Below the pieces are notes generated by a model that worked only from the letters and a program-made list of their open reading frames with translations, ran no database searches and was not told the DNA's origin. From positions 1 through 7,078 of the forward strand of contig JAEDOB010000111.1 of assembly GCA_016302225.1 (NCBI GenBank): 7,078 bases of DNA, in the 5' to 3' direction. Position numbers and translations under genes: made by a program. This DNA comes from Oscillospiraceae bacterium (GTDB lineage: Bacteria > Bacillota > Clostridia > Oscillospirales > Ruminococcaceae). Shown here one piece after another: positions 6,939 to 7,078 of this stretch. Positions within the stretch are counted from its first letter, which is position 1. Every line of letters starts with the position of its first letter.

Positions 6939-7078
6939 TCATATTTTACACTCAAATTTGCTGCAATACTGTCCTGCAAGCATTACTCTGGAATTTGTCA
7001 GCATACATCTTTCCTTTGCCTTGGGGTCGAACTCCCATTGTCCGTATCTCGGCGAAACAGGTCTGATGTGCGAATTTG
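6939..7078 (-). CDS. C-terminal end of an unidentified protein, first visible gene of the GTPase operon (partial)
   Basis: On the minus strand one frame is open from the right edge to TGA at 6939-6941, giving 45 residues that begin NSHIRPVSPRYGQWEFDPKA and end in FECKI. The other two minus-strand frames close with TGA at other points and read less like protein. Three cysteines occur in the last 22 residues (positions 24, 38 and 43 of the fragment), with Trp, Tyr and Phe nearby, which could be the end of a small metal-binding fold. The stop lies 16 bases before the ATG of GTPase A and the gap holds only that gene's ribosome binding site, so the two are very likely cotranscribed. I do not recognise the family. 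The frame choice rests on composition and spacing, so confidence is moderate. Confidence 0.6.
   Translation of the reverse strand, partial: NSHIRPVSPRYGQWEFDPKAKERCMLTNSRVMLAGQYCSKFECKI

Noticed and set aside
6935..6972. A promoter upstream of GTPase A (TTGCAG, 17 bases, TATGAA)
   Set aside because: The matches are weak (about 3/6 and 4/6), the candidate lies in the upstream coding end, and the transcript would begin almost on the ribosome binding site.
6923..6979. TTG at 6979 as the start of GTPase A
   Set aside because: It would overlap the upstream gene's coding end by 41 bases and lacks a good ribosome binding site, while ATG 6922 has one at 5 bases.
6311..7066. A 251-codon plus-strand open frame
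   Set aside because: It lies antisense to GTPase A and to the partial upstream gene, which both have clear coding signals. Its translation shows no domain and is rich in the odd residue mix typical of antisense frames.

Overview
The window looks like chromosomal DNA from a gut or rumen Clostridia of the Ruminococcus/Oscillospiraceae type. This is inferred from the pairing of a fibronectin type III (FN3) array with DUF4214 domains on a large protein, the moderate GC content by eye, Gram-positive-like ribosome binding sites, and close gene packing. No marker gene fixes the species.

Layout. Positions 1-3180 (+) hold the 3' part of a large repeat protein, open at the left edge. It has nine consecutive FN3-like domains, a short acidic linker and two DUF4214 domains that read as four half-repeats. 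It is probably a secreted or surface protein, but its N-terminus lies outside the window. Positions 3181-3319 are a 139-base convergent intergenic gap with one strong symmetric hairpin that can terminate transcription from both sides. Positions 3320-7078 are a compact leftward operon, read right to left: (i) the last 45 codons of an unidentified protein with three cysteines, cut by the right edge; (ii) after 16 bases, a 386-residue P-loop GTPase with a hydrophobic DUF697/YcjF-like C-terminal half; (iii) after 21 bases, an 806-residue protein with a second, paralogous P-loop GTPase domain, a helical middle and a long C-terminal right-handed beta-helix studded with Asn-Cys steps.

How the genes may work together. 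Spacing, orientation and shared motifs suggest that the two GTPases are made together and may form a heteromeric complex. GTPase A could contact membrane through its hydrophobic half, and GTPase B would carry a cytosolic beta-helix as a binding or scaffold surface. A GTPase joined to a beta-helix is the most unusual architecture here. Its biological role (membrane remodelling, defence, envelope or cargo organisation) cannot be read from the sequence. The FN3/DUF4214 protein is convergent with the operon and nothing visible links them functionally. No tRNA, rRNA, CRISPR array, insertion sequence or attachment site was seen.
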